Assembly: GCA_039808325.1 (NCBI GenBank)
Contig: JBDHSU010000051.1
Coordinates: 1-25,379 of the forward strand
Direction: 5' to 3'
DNA from: JAFKKS01 sp039808325
GTDB lineage: Bacteria > Pseudomonadota > Alphaproteobacteria > Rhizobiales > Xanthobacteraceae
Length of the DNA stretch: 25,379 nucleotides
A program made the translations under genes and the position numbers. Each line of letters opens with the position of its first letter. The first letter of the stretch is position 1. The notes under the pieces were generated by a model. It saw nothing but the letters and a program-made list of their open reading frames with translations. It did no database searches and was not told the origin of the DNA. Below, piece after piece: positions 15,437 through 23,316 of this stretch.

Positions 15437-16254
15437 ACGAGACGAAGAAGACGCCTGTCGACATCGCCAAGGAAACATTCGCGGCCATCGCGGCGGCGCG
15501 CCAGATCACGCCGTTCTCGCAGCGCGGCGAGGGTTTCGACCTGCCGACCGCCTATGCCGTGACGGCCGAACTGCGCACGCTGCGGCAAGCGCGCGGCGAG
15601 ACCTTCGCCGGCCGCAAGATCGGCTTCACCAATCGCGGCATGTGGGCGGAATACGGCGTGTACGCTCCGATCTGGGGCGACATGTATGCCAGCACCGTGC
15701 ATGACGCCGGCAAGCTTTCCGGCCCGTTCGACCTAAGCAAGATGCCGGAACCGAAGATCGAGCCGGAAATCGCCTTCAAATTCGCACGCGCGCCGAAAGC
15801 TGACATGGATGACGCCGCGCTGATGGGCTGCATCGAATGGGTCGCGCACGGATTCGAGATCGTGCAGTCGATTTATCCGGGCTGGAAGTTCTCCGCGGCG
15901 GACGGGATCGCCGGCGGTTGTCTGCATGGCGCACTGATCTATGGCACGCCGCATCGCGTCGAGGACATGGCCGGTGCGTTCGTCACGGCGCTTCCGAAAT
16001 TCTCCGTCTCACTTTCGCGCGGCGGCGAAGTCGTCGACCGCGGCGTCGGATCGAATGTGCTGGACGGCCCGCTCAACGCGATGCGCCATCTCCTCACGCT
16101 GCTGAAGGACGACAAGAGCAACCCGCCGGTCGCCGCCGGCGAAATCATCACCACCGGCAGCCTGACGCGGGCGTTCGCCATCGCGCCGGGCGAAACCTGG
16201 TCGACAGAAATTCAGGGCTTGCCGCTCCCCGGCGTTTCGGTGACCTTCGCGTAA
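15433..16254 (+). CDS. 2-keto-4-pentenoate hydratase / fumarylacetoacetase-family enzyme
   Basis: A 273-residue member of the MhpD/DmpE/DmpH group, which hydrates 2-hydroxypenta-2,4-dienoate or decarboxylates 4-oxalocrotonate in meta-cleavage pathways using a divalent metal. Seen are GRKIGFTN with K62, the metal-binding E-x-E in PKIEPEIAF (E110, E112), EWVAHGFEIVQSIYP (acidic metal-ligand helix), and a C-terminal FAIAPGETWSTEIQGLPLPG. ATG 15433 overlaps the kinase TGA by 4 nt, so it is translationally coupled to a signalling gene, an odd pairing. No other meta-cleavage gene is nearby. Hydratase and decarboxylase cannot be separated from sequence alone. The ring-cleaving dioxygenase at 3277 lies far away and is not obviously linked. 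Confidence 0.86.
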   Translation: MNETKKTPVDIAKETFAAIAAARQITPFSQRGEGFDLPTAYAVTAELRTLRQARGETFAGRKIGFTNRGMWAEYGVYAPIWGDMYASTVHDAGKLSGPFDLSKMPEPKIEPEIAFKFARAPKADMDDAALMGCIEWVAHGFEIVQSIYPGWKFSAADGIAGGCLHGALIYGTPHRVEDMAGAFVTALPKFSVSLSRGGEVVDRGVGSNVLDGPLNAMRHLLTLLKDDKSNPPVAAGEIITTGSLTRAFAIAPGETWSTEIQGLPLPGVSVTFA

Positions 16255-16359
16255 CAGCCATGCGGGCGCCGATCGGCCGCCCCGGCGCCGCAATCTCCGG
16301 TATGCTTGCATCGTCGTGCCTCGCAACGGGATCGCCGAGCGATCCGAGAGGGGACGCCG

Positions 16360-17103
16360 ATGCGGTTCATACGCGCCCTGCTTCTTGGCCTTGCACTCGT
16401 CCTGCCGGCGATGGCGGCGGCGCGGGCGGCGGAAGCCGTCGACCTCCTCCTCGTCCTCGCCGCCGACGTGTCGCGCAGCGTCGACGCGGAAAAATTCCAA
16501 CTGCAGCGCGATGGATATGCCGCAGCCTTCGCCGATGCGCGCGTTCTCGACGCCATCACCTCGGGCAAGCAGAAGAAGATCGCGGTCTGCTTCGTCGAAT
16601 GGTCCGGCTTCGCGTCGCAGAAGCGCGTGATCGGCTGGAGCGTCATCAAGGATGCGCGGACGGCGCGGCAATTCGGCGACCGGCTGGCGGAGGCACCGCG
16701 CTCGTTCTCCGAGCGGACATCGATCAGCGCCGCCATCGACTTTTCGATGATGCAGTTTTCCGATGCGCCGTTCGAATCCCCGCGCCGCACCATCGACGTT
16801 TCCGGCGACGGGACCAACAATAGCGGGCGCGACGTGCGCACCGCGCGCGACGAGGCCACGGCCAAGGACGTCACGATCAACGGCCTTGTCATCCTGAGCG
16901 AAAAACCGCTCCCCTGGAATCCCGACCATACCCACCCGCCGGGCGGCCTCGACACCTACTATCGCGACAACGTCATCGGCGGGCCAGGCGCCTTCGTCAT
17001 GGTGGCGCAGGACTTCAAATCGTTCGGCAACGCCCTGATCCACAAGCTCATCGCCGAGATCGCACAGGCAAATCCGCCGCGGCATGCTATGAACGGCGAA
17101 TGA
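16360..17103 (+). CDS. Secreted DUF1194 von Willebrand factor A-like protein
   Basis: A 247-residue exported protein. The first 24 residues are a signal peptide (MRFIRALLLGLALVLPAMAA, then ARAAEA with an AxA cut). The rest is one VWA fold of the DUF1194 family: strand DLLLVLAADVSRSVD carries the MIDAS D36-x-S38-x-S40, followed by FVEWSG, TSISAAIDFS and DVSGDGTNNSG and a NGLVILSE strand. A metal-dependent binding role in the periplasm is likely; no function is established for the family. ATG 16360 has GAGAGGGG (16346-16353) upstream. A 6-bp inverted repeat (16329-16345) lies directly ahead of that site. It overlaps the next gene by ATGA (17100-17103). Confidence 0.88.
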   Translation: MRFIRALLLGLALVLPAMAAARAAEAVDLLLVLAADVSRSVDAEKFQLQRDGYAAAFADARVLDAITSGKQKKIAVCFVEWSGFASQKRVIGWSVIKDARTARQFGDRLAEAPRSFSERTSISAAIDFSMMQFSDAPFESPRRTIDVSGDGTNNSGRDVRTARDEATAKDVTINGLVILSEKPLPWNPDHTHPPGGLDTYYRDNVIGGPGAFVMVAQDFKSFGNALIHKLIAEIAQANPPRHAMNGE

Positions 17104-18074
17104 TATTCACGCTCGCCCAACTGCAAGACGCCGTTCGCACCGTGCATGCGGCGATGCCGCCGACGCCCGCCTATGCCTGGCCGCTGCTCAAGGCGCGCAC
17201 CGGCGTCGACGTGGTCGTCAAGCATGAGAACCACACGCCGATCGGCGCCTTCAAGGTGCGCGGAGGCATCACTTATTTCGACCGGCTCAAGCGCGAGCGC
17301 CCGAACGTCAAAGGCGTGGTGACGGCGACGCGCGGCAATCACGGGCAGTCGATCGCCTTCGCCGGCGGGCGCGCGGGCCTGCCGACCGCGGTGGTCGTGC
17401 CCTACGGCAACTCGGCCGAGAAAAACGCGGCGATGCGCGCCTTCGGCGCCGAATTGATCGAGCACGGGCGCGATTTCGACGAGGCGAGAGAACACGCCGA
17501 AGTCATCGCCGCCGAGCGCGGCTACGAGTTCGGCGCGTCGTTCCAGCACGACCTCGTCGTCGGTGTTGCAACCTACGCTTACGAACTGTTCAAGGCGGCG
17601 CCCGATCTCGACGCCGTCTATGTGCCGATCGGCCTCGGCTCCGGTATCTGCGGCGTCATCGGCGCGCGCGACGCGCTCGGCCTCAAGACCAAGGTGATCG
17701 GCGTCGTGCCGGAAGGCGCCAATGCCTATCGCCGCTCCTGGGACGCCGGCCGCGTGGTGCCGACGAACACCGCGACGACATTCGCGGACGGCATGGCGGT
17801 GCGCACGCCGCATCCGCAAGCCCTGGACATCATCCGCAAAGGCGCGGACCACATCGCCGAAGTGTCGGAAGACGGCCTCGCCGACGCGATCCGCGCCCTC
17901 TACACCGACGCGCATTGCCTCGCGGAAGGCGCGGGTGCCGGGGCGCTCGCCGCGCTGACGGCGGAGCGGGAGCGCTGGCGCGGCCGCCGCGTCGGCGTCA
18001 TCGTCAGCGGCCAGAACATCGACACGGAATGGATGCAGGCCATCCTCTGCGGCAACACGCCACGGGTTGGGTAA
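17100..18074 (+). CDS. PLP-dependent threonine/serine dehydratase family enzyme
   Basis: A 324-residue fold-type II PLP enzyme of the threonine/serine dehydratase (deaminase) family, without the C-terminal ACT regulatory domain, so more like catabolic or racemase-like members. PLP is expected on K52 in PIGAFKVRGG; RGNHGQS binds the substrate carboxylate; the phosphate loop is GLGSGICG. Usual threonine deaminases read SFKxRGA where this has AFKVRGG, so the substrate may differ (beta-hydroxy amino acids or related). ATG 17100 overlaps the TGA of the DUF1194 gene, a 4-nt coupling that is hard to explain by pathway. Cytosolic. It is followed by a 223-nt gap before the iron transporter. Confidence 0.87.
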   Translation: MIFTLAQLQDAVRTVHAAMPPTPAYAWPLLKARTGVDVVVKHENHTPIGAFKVRGGITYFDRLKRERPNVKGVVTATRGNHGQSIAFAGGRAGLPTAVVVPYGNSAEKNAAMRAFGAELIEHGRDFDEAREHAEVIAAERGYEFGASFQHDLVVGVATYAYELFKAAPDLDAVYVPIGLGSGICGVIGARDALGLKTKVIGVVPEGANAYRRSWDAGRVVPTNTATTFADGMAVRTPHPQALDIIRKGADHIAEVSEDGLADAIRALYTDAHCLAEGAGAGALAALTAERERWRGRRVGVIVSGQNIDTEWMQAILCGNTPRVG

Positions 18075-18138
18075 GGGCGGGAGAAGCACCGCGCGAGCGG
18101 CTGGAATTGTCTTTTCGTCGCAGCCCTCAAGCCAAGAC

Positions 18139-18155
18139 TTTAGAGCGCATCCAAA
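18139..18155. promoter_or_regulatory. Irr/ICE-like motif, weak
   Basis: TTTAGAG (18139-18145), 3 nt, ATCCAAA (18149-18155) resembles the Irr iron-control element TTTAGAA-N3-TTCTAAA with three mismatches over 14 positions. It is 143 nt upstream of the iron-binding protein gene, in the only intergenic space before it. The match is weak and the distance is long, so it is only a hint of iron control. The rest of 18075-18297 shows nothing else recognisable apart from the AAGGGAGA ribosome binding site. Confidence 0.2.
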
Positions 18156-18297
18156 ATCGCCGCCGCGACGACATCGCGCTAACATCCTGACCCTGCGACA
18201 GAATCTCCATTGACCCTAGGCGCCGCGGCTCCGTAGTCACAGGGCCACCCGCACCACCGCGGCGCTTTCCGACGACGCATTCGCAAAGGGAGAACCC

Positions 18298-19332
18298 ATG
18301 ACGCTTCGCCTTCGCACGCGCGCGCTCACCGCCATGGCGGCCGCGCTGGCCGCGACCACGGTGATGAGCAGCCACGCGCAAGCCGCCGAAGAGGTCAACG
18401 TCTACAGCTATCGCGAAGCCAAGCTGATCGCGCCGCTGTTTGCCGCCTTCACCAAGGAAACGGGCGTCAAGGTCAATGTGATCTCCGCGAGTTCCGGCCT
18501 CGAGCAGCGCATTAAGAGCGAAGGCGCGAACAGCCCCGCCGATGTCCTGCTCACCGTCGACATCGCGCGCCTGCAGGACGCCGAGAAGGCCGGCGTCACC
18601 GCGCCGCTCAAGTCGGAGACGATCGACAAGACCGTGCCTGCGCAATATCGCGACCCGAACGGACACTGGACCGGCATCTCGATGCGCGCCCGCGTGCTTT
18701 ACGTGTCCAAGGACCGCGTGCAGCAGGACGCTTTCACATATGAGGAACTCGCCGACCCGAAATGGAAGGGCAAGATCTGCGTGCGCTCCGGGCAGCATCC
18801 GTACAACAACGCGCTGTTCGCCGCTTACGTCGTGCATCACGGCGAGGCAGAAGCGGAAAAATGGTTGACCGCCTTGAAGGCCAATCTCGCGCAGAAGCCG
18901 TCCGGCGGCGACCGCGAAGTCGCGCGCGATATTCTCGCCGGCAAGTGCGACATCGGCCTCGGCAACAGCTACTACTGGGCGCTGATGCACGACAAGGACG
19001 CCGACAAGAAAGCCTGGGCCGACGCGACGAAAGTCATCCTGCCGACATTCAAGGACGGTGGGACGCATGTGAACCTCTCCGGTGTCGTGCTTGCGAAGCA
19101 CGCGCCGAACAAAGCCAACGCGATCAAGCTGATCGAGTGGCTTGCCGGCGACACGGCGCAGCACCTCTACGCCGACACCAACTACGAGTATCCGGTGAAG
19201 GCAGGCATCGCCGTCAATCCGACGATCGCCGGCTACGGCGCGCTCAAGCCGGACACCGCGCCGCTCGCCAAGATCGCCGATCAGAAGAAGACCGCCGCGA
19301 ATCTCGTCGACAAGGTCGGCTTCGACAACTGA
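18298..19332 (+). CDS. Fe3+ ABC transporter substrate-binding protein (FbpA/FutA-like)
   Basis: A 344-residue periplasmic ferric-iron-binding protein. A signal peptide (about 1-29, ending HAQA with the cut before AEE) is followed by NVYSYREAK; Y38 sits at the first tyrosine position of FbpA, and the pair Y225-Y226 in LGNSYYWALM supplies the classical tyrosine ligands. SSGLEQRIKSEGANSPADVLLTVD and the C-terminal ATYANTNYEYPV-type region (ADTNYEYPVKAG) fit the family. It delivers Fe3+ to the inner-membrane permease encoded 52 nt downstream. AAGGGAGA lies 5-10 nt before ATG 18298. A weak iron-control motif lies upstream. Other cations or ferric chelates cannot be excluded. Confidence 0.9.
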   Translation: MTLRLRTRALTAMAAALAATTVMSSHAQAAEEVNVYSYREAKLIAPLFAAFTKETGVKVNVISASSGLEQRIKSEGANSPADVLLTVDIARLQDAEKAGVTAPLKSETIDKTVPAQYRDPNGHWTGISMRARVLYVSKDRVQQDAFTYEELADPKWKGKICVRSGQHPYNNALFAAYVVHHGEAEAEKWLTALKANLAQKPSGGDREVARDILAGKCDIGLGNSYYWALMHDKDADKKAWADATKVILPTFKDGGTHVNLSGVVLAKHAPNKANAIKLIEWLAGDTAQHLYADTNYEYPVKAGIAVNPTIAGYGALKPDTAPLAKIADQKKTAANLVDKVGFDN

Positions 19333-19384
19333 ACGCGATGCCGGACGTAGCCAAGACACGGCTGTCGGAGGACTCCGAACGCCG

Positions 19385-21124
19385 ATGACCGCTGCTTTCG
19401 CACCACAACCGCGAAGCCCGCGACCCATGCCTTGGGGCACGGGTTTCGTGCGCCGCCCGCTGCTGCGGCATGTCGTGGCCATCGCCTTCGTTGTCCTTCT
19501 CGTCGCCGCCGTCCTGGCGCCGATCGTCAGCCTTCTCGTCATCGCGCTCGGCAGTGACGCGGCGATCTGGGGACATCTCGCAGCCTACGTCCTGCCCTCG
19601 GCGCTGGCGCAGACGATCGGCTTGCTGCTCGGCGTGGCGGCCATCACGACGATCGCCGGGGTCGGCACCGCGTGGCTGGTGACGGCCTATCGGTTTCCCC
19701 TGCGGGACACGCTCGCCTGGCTCCTTCCGCTGCCGCTCGCGATTCCGACCTATATCGTCGCCTATATCTATGCCGATCTGCTCGACGCGGCCGGACCGAT
19801 CCAGAGCGGGCTTCGCGCCGCGTTCGGATGGCGCACGCCGCACGACTACTGGTTTCCCGAAATTCGTTCGCTCGGCGGCGCGATCTTCGTGATGGGTTTC
19901 GTGCTGTATCCTTATGTCTACCTCTCCGCGCGCGCGATGTTCCAGATGCAGAGCGCGTCGCTGACCGAGGTCGCGCGCACGCTCGGCGCGACGCCATGGC
20001 GCCTCGCCCGCCACGTCGCGCTGCCGCTCGCGCGGCCCGCGCTCGCCGTGGGCCTATCGCTCGCACTGATGGAAACGCTGAACGACATCGGCGCCAGCGA
20101 ATATCTCGGCGTACGCACGCTGACGATCTCGATCTATACCACCTGGCTCAATCGCAGCGATCTGCCGGCCGCCGCGCAGATCGCCTGCGTCATGCTGATC
20201 GCCGTCATGGCGCTGATCGCGTTGGAGCGCTACGGCCGCGGCAACCGGCGCTTCTTCGTGTCGGAGCGCCAACCGCGCCTTGTCGTCCCGATGACGCTCG
20301 CAGGCGGAACCGGTTGGGCGGCGGGCGCCGCATGCGCGCTGCCGGTCATCATCGGCTTCGTCATTCCCGCCGGCTTCCTGCTGCATGAAGTGGCGCGGCG
20401 CGGGCTTCTTGTCGGCTTCGATCCGGACCTCCTGCGCCACACCGCCAGCACGATCGCGCTCTCGGCGGCCGCGACGGCCGTCGCCATCGCGCTCGGACTC
20501 GGCGTCGCCATTTGCGTTCGGCTGGTGCGACGGCCGTTCATGACGGCGCTGCTGACGCTCGCCGGAATCGGCTACGCGGTGCCGGGCACCGTGCTCGCGC
20601 TCGGCCTTCTTTCCCCGCTCGTCGCGGTCGACGACGCGATCAATGCAGGCGCCCGGGCCCTCGGTTTCGCCGGGCCCGGCCTCATCGTCGCCGGCTCCGG
20701 CGCGGCGCTGGTGATCGCCTATGTGACGCGCTTCCTCACCATTGCGACCGGCTCGATGCAGGCCGGGCTCGGGCGCATCTCCACGCATATCGACGATGCC
20801 GCACGCACGCTCGGCGCGCGCTCGCAGGAACTAGTGCGGCGCGTGCACATGCCGCTGCTGCGCCCGGCGCTCGGCGGCGCGGCGCTGCTCGTGTTCGTCG
20901 ATTGCCTCAAGGAGTTGCCGGCCACGCTGATGCTGCGCCCGCTCAACGTCGAGACGCTGCCGACCTATATCTACCAGTTCGCGACACGCGGAAGCTTCGA
21001 GGAAGGCGCGCTCGCGGCGCTGCTCATCATCGCCGTCGGCGTCATCCCGATCATCAGGATGGTCCGTTATGCCGACCTCGACATCGGCGGCACGCAACGA
21101 CGGAAGCCGTCGGCCGGCGCGTAA
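19385..21124 (+). CDS. Iron ABC transporter permease (FbpB-like, fused two-domain)
   Basis: A 579-residue inner-membrane permease with two binding-protein-dependent transport domains in one chain, about 12 hydrophobic spans, as in FbpB/FutB. Each half has its EAA loop that docks to the ATPase: EVARTLGATPWRLARHVALP in the first half and DDAARTLGARSQELVRRVHM in the second. With the preceding binding protein it should import ferric iron. The expected ATPase gene (FbpC) does not follow; the next gene points the other way, so the ATPase must be encoded elsewhere. GGAGGA lies about 14 nt before ATG 19385, a rather long distance, inside a short inverted repeat (19365-19378). Confidence 0.91.
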   Translation: MTAAFAPQPRSPRPMPWGTGFVRRPLLRHVVAIAFVVLLVAAVLAPIVSLLVIALGSDAAIWGHLAAYVLPSALAQTIGLLLGVAAITTIAGVGTAWLVTAYRFPLRDTLAWLLPLPLAIPTYIVAYIYADLLDAAGPIQSGLRAAFGWRTPHDYWFPEIRSLGGAIFVMGFVLYPYVYLSARAMFQMQSASLTEVARTLGATPWRLARHVALPLARPALAVGLSLALMETLNDIGASEYLGVRTLTISIYTTWLNRSDLPAAAQIACVMLIAVMALIALERYGRGNRRFFVSERQPRLVVPMTLAGGTGWAAGAACALPVIIGFVIPAGFLLHEVARRGLLVGFDPDLLRHTASTIALSAAATAVAIALGLGVAICVRLVRRPFMTALLTLAGIGYAVPGTVLALGLLSPLVAVDDAINAGARALGFAGPGLIVAGSGAALVIAYVTRFLTIATGSMQAGLGRISTHIDDAARTLGARSQELVRRVHMPLLRPALGGAALLVFVDCLKELPATLMLRPLNVETLPTYIYQFATRGSFEEGALAALLIIAVGVIPIIRMVRYADLDIGGTQRRKPSAGA

Positions 21125-21194
21125 ATGGCGCCAAACAGCAAACCCGTCATGCCAGTGGTTCTCGCCATCACGGGGACGACGGACGTGGCCCGCC

Positions 21195-23147
21195 TTACGT
21201 CCGCAACTCCGGCAGGTTGCGATAGAGCGCCAGCGCTTCGGGATTGGCGAGTGCCTCGGTGTTCTTCACGACGCGGCCGTGCACGATGTCGCGGATCGCG
21301 AGTTCGGTGATCTTGCCCGACTTGGTGCGCGGAATGTCGGCAATGGCGACGATCTTCGCCGGCACATGGCGCGGCGAAGCGCCGCTGCGAATCTTGCGCC
21401 TGATCGTTTCACGCAACGCGTCGTCGAGCGTCACGCCGTCCTTCAGCCGCACGAACAGAATGATGCGCACATCGCCGTCGATGTCCTGGCCGACGGCGAC
21501 CGCCTCCAGGACCTGCGGAATCTGCTCGACCTGCGCATAAATCTCCGCCGTGCCGATGCGCACACCACCGGGATTGAGCGTCGCGTCGGAACGGCCGTGA
21601 ATGACGATGCCGCCGTGTTCCGTCCATTCGGCGAAGTCGCCATGATGCCAGACGCCGGGGAAACGCTCGAAATAGGCGGCGCGATACTTCCTGCCGTCGG
21701 GATCGTTCCAGAATCCCACCGGCATCGAGGGGAACGGCTGCGTGCAGACAAGCTCGCCCTTCTCCCGCCGCACCGGCTTTCCCTCCTCCGACCAGACGTC
21801 GACCGCCATGCCGAGCCCGGCAGCCTGGATCTCGCCGCGCCACACCGGACTCGTCGGATCGCCGAGCACGAAGCACGAAACGATGTCGGTACCGCCGGAG
21901 ATCGACGCCAGATGCACGTCGGATTTCACGGCGGCGTAGACGTAGTCGAAGCTTTCCGCCGCCAGCGGCGATCCGGTCGAGGTGATGGTGCGCAGCGCCG
22001 CGAGGTCGTGCGAGCGCGCCGGCGCGAGGCCGGCCTTCTTGCAGGCGTCGATATATTTCGCCGACGTGCCGAACAGCGTGACCTTCTGCTGCTGCGCCAA
22101 ATCCCAGAGTACGTCCGGCGTCGGGGCGAAGGGCGAACCGTCGAACAGGATCAGCGTCGCCTCGCTCGCCAGGCCGGAGACGAGCCAGTTCCACATCATC
22201 CACCCGCAGGTGGTGAAGTAGAAGAAGCGGTCGAGCGGGCGCACGTCGCAGTGCAGGCGATGCTCCTTGAGGTGCTGAAGCAAGGTGCCGCCGGCGCCGT
22301 GCACGATGCACTTGGGCACGCCCGTGGTCCCGGACGAATAAAGGATGAAGGCCGGCTGGTCGAACGCCAGCCGCTCAAACCTGAGCTTCGCCGGGACGAA
22401 CGGCGCGATGAAGGCGTCCCATGTCACGCCATGCGGCAGCGACGGCGCCAGGCGCGCGGCGTCGCCGAGGTAGGAAACGACGACGTTCGCGCGCACCGAC
22501 GGCAGTTGCGCGGCGATCGCCTTCAGCTTCTCGGCATTGTCGATGCGCTTGCCGTTGTACCAGTAGCCGTCGACGGCGACGAACACCGTCGGCTCGATCT
22601 GGCCGAAGCGGTCGAGCACGCCACGCTCTCCGAAATCGGGCGAGCACGAGGACCAGATGCCGCCGAGCGAGGTGACCGCCAGCATCAGGGCGACCGTTTC
22701 CGGCAGGTTCGGCAGCATGGCGGCGACGCGGTCGCCGATACCGACGCCGGCAGCCTGCAAGGCTTGCTGCAAGCGGGAGACAAGCGCGCCGAGCTCCGCC
22801 CAGGTGACCGTGCTTTCGGCCTTGTCCTCGCCGCGGAAGATCATGGCCGGGCCGGCATCGTCCCGGCGCAGCAGATTCTCCGCAAAATTGAGACGTGCCT
22901 CGGGAAAGAATTTCGCGCCCGGCATGCGGTCGGCATCGCGGATCTCGCTGCCGCCCTTGTCGCCAATGACCCCGCAGAAATCCCAGACAAGCTCCCAAAA
23001 GGCGGCGGGATCGGTGAGCGACCAGGCGTGCAGGTCGCGGTAGCTCGCCAGCGTCGCGCCGGAGCGCGCGTTGGCCTGCCGCATGAAGGCCGCAGCCTGC
23101 GTCGCGGCCACGCGCGCGGCGCTCGGCGTCCACAGCGGTGCGGCCAT
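21195..23147 (-). CDS. aacS: Acetoacetyl-CoA synthetase (acetoacetate-CoA ligase)
   Basis: A cytosolic ANL-family enzyme that activates acetoacetate with ATP and CoA, feeding ketone bodies from PHB breakdown back into acetyl-CoA or polymer. The 650 residues are full length. Seen are the N-terminal W-rich region (HAWSLTDPAAFWELVWDFCG), LYSSGTTGVPKCIVHG (P-loop), FYFTTCGWMMWNWLVSGL, a TSTGSPL motif, HGRSDATLNPGGVRIGTAEI, and RTKSGKITELAI with the catalytic lysine. CGWMMWN and SGTTGVPKCIVHG are typical of the acetoacetate branch rather than acetyl-CoA synthetase. ATG 23147 follows GGAGGAAGAAG closely. It is a single gene, convergent with the permease and divergent from the AsmA gene; it fits the phasin genes in function but is about 9 kb away. 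Confidence 0.93.
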   Translation of the reverse strand: MAAPLWTPSAARVAATQAAAFMRQANARSGATLASYRDLHAWSLTDPAAFWELVWDFCGVIGDKGGSEIRDADRMPGAKFFPEARLNFAENLLRRDDAGPAMIFRGEDKAESTVTWAELGALVSRLQQALQAAGVGIGDRVAAMLPNLPETVALMLAVTSLGGIWSSCSPDFGERGVLDRFGQIEPTVFVAVDGYWYNGKRIDNAEKLKAIAAQLPSVRANVVVSYLGDAARLAPSLPHGVTWDAFIAPFVPAKLRFERLAFDQPAFILYSSGTTGVPKCIVHGAGGTLLQHLKEHRLHCDVRPLDRFFYFTTCGWMMWNWLVSGLASEATLILFDGSPFAPTPDVLWDLAQQQKVTLFGTSAKYIDACKKAGLAPARSHDLAALRTITSTGSPLAAESFDYVYAAVKSDVHLASISGGTDIVSCFVLGDPTSPVWRGEIQAAGLGMAVDVWSEEGKPVRREKGELVCTQPFPSMPVGFWNDPDGRKYRAAYFERFPGVWHHGDFAEWTEHGGIVIHGRSDATLNPGGVRIGTAEIYAQVEQIPQVLEAVAVGQDIDGDVRIILFVRLKDGVTLDDALRETIRRKIRSGASPRHVPAKIVAIADIPRTKSGKITELAIRDIVHGRVVKNTEALANPEALALYRNLPELRT

Positions 23148-23181
23148 CTTCTTCCTCCGGCGTCAGCTCAAACCCTCGTCT

Positions 23182-23210
23182 TTCTTAGAGTTTCGCCCTG
23201 TGCACAGCAA
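23182..23210 (-). promoter_or_regulatory. Possible aacS promoter
   Basis: On the minus strand TTGCTG (23210-23205) and TAAGAA (23187-23182) are 17 nt apart, giving a start about 30 nt before the ATG at 23147. The -35 starts TTG, but the -10 matches TATAAT only partly. It is the best candidate in the 170-nt divergent gap; no operator is evident. Confidence 0.25.
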
Positions 23211-23316
23211 GACGCGGCCACGAAAGGGTCACAGAGGATCATCACAATTGGCGTCCGGATTGTCGTCGCGTGGAGTCTCTACGCGGCCCCATGAAGAACC
23301 AATTGGACCTATTTTT

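Noticed and set aside
13715..15478. Long minus-strand open frame opposite the sensor kinase
   Set aside because: Low-complexity Arg/Ala/Asp product with no motif; the plus-strand kinase has complete domains.
19365..19378. TCGGAG-GA-CTCCGA inverted repeat over the permease ribosome binding site
   Set aside because: A 2-nt loop cannot form in RNA as such; the remaining stem is short, so a regulatory role is not supported.
21069..23294. Long plus-strand open frame opposite acetoacetyl-CoA synthetase
   Set aside because: The minus strand encodes a full-length enzyme with all motifs; the plus frame has none.
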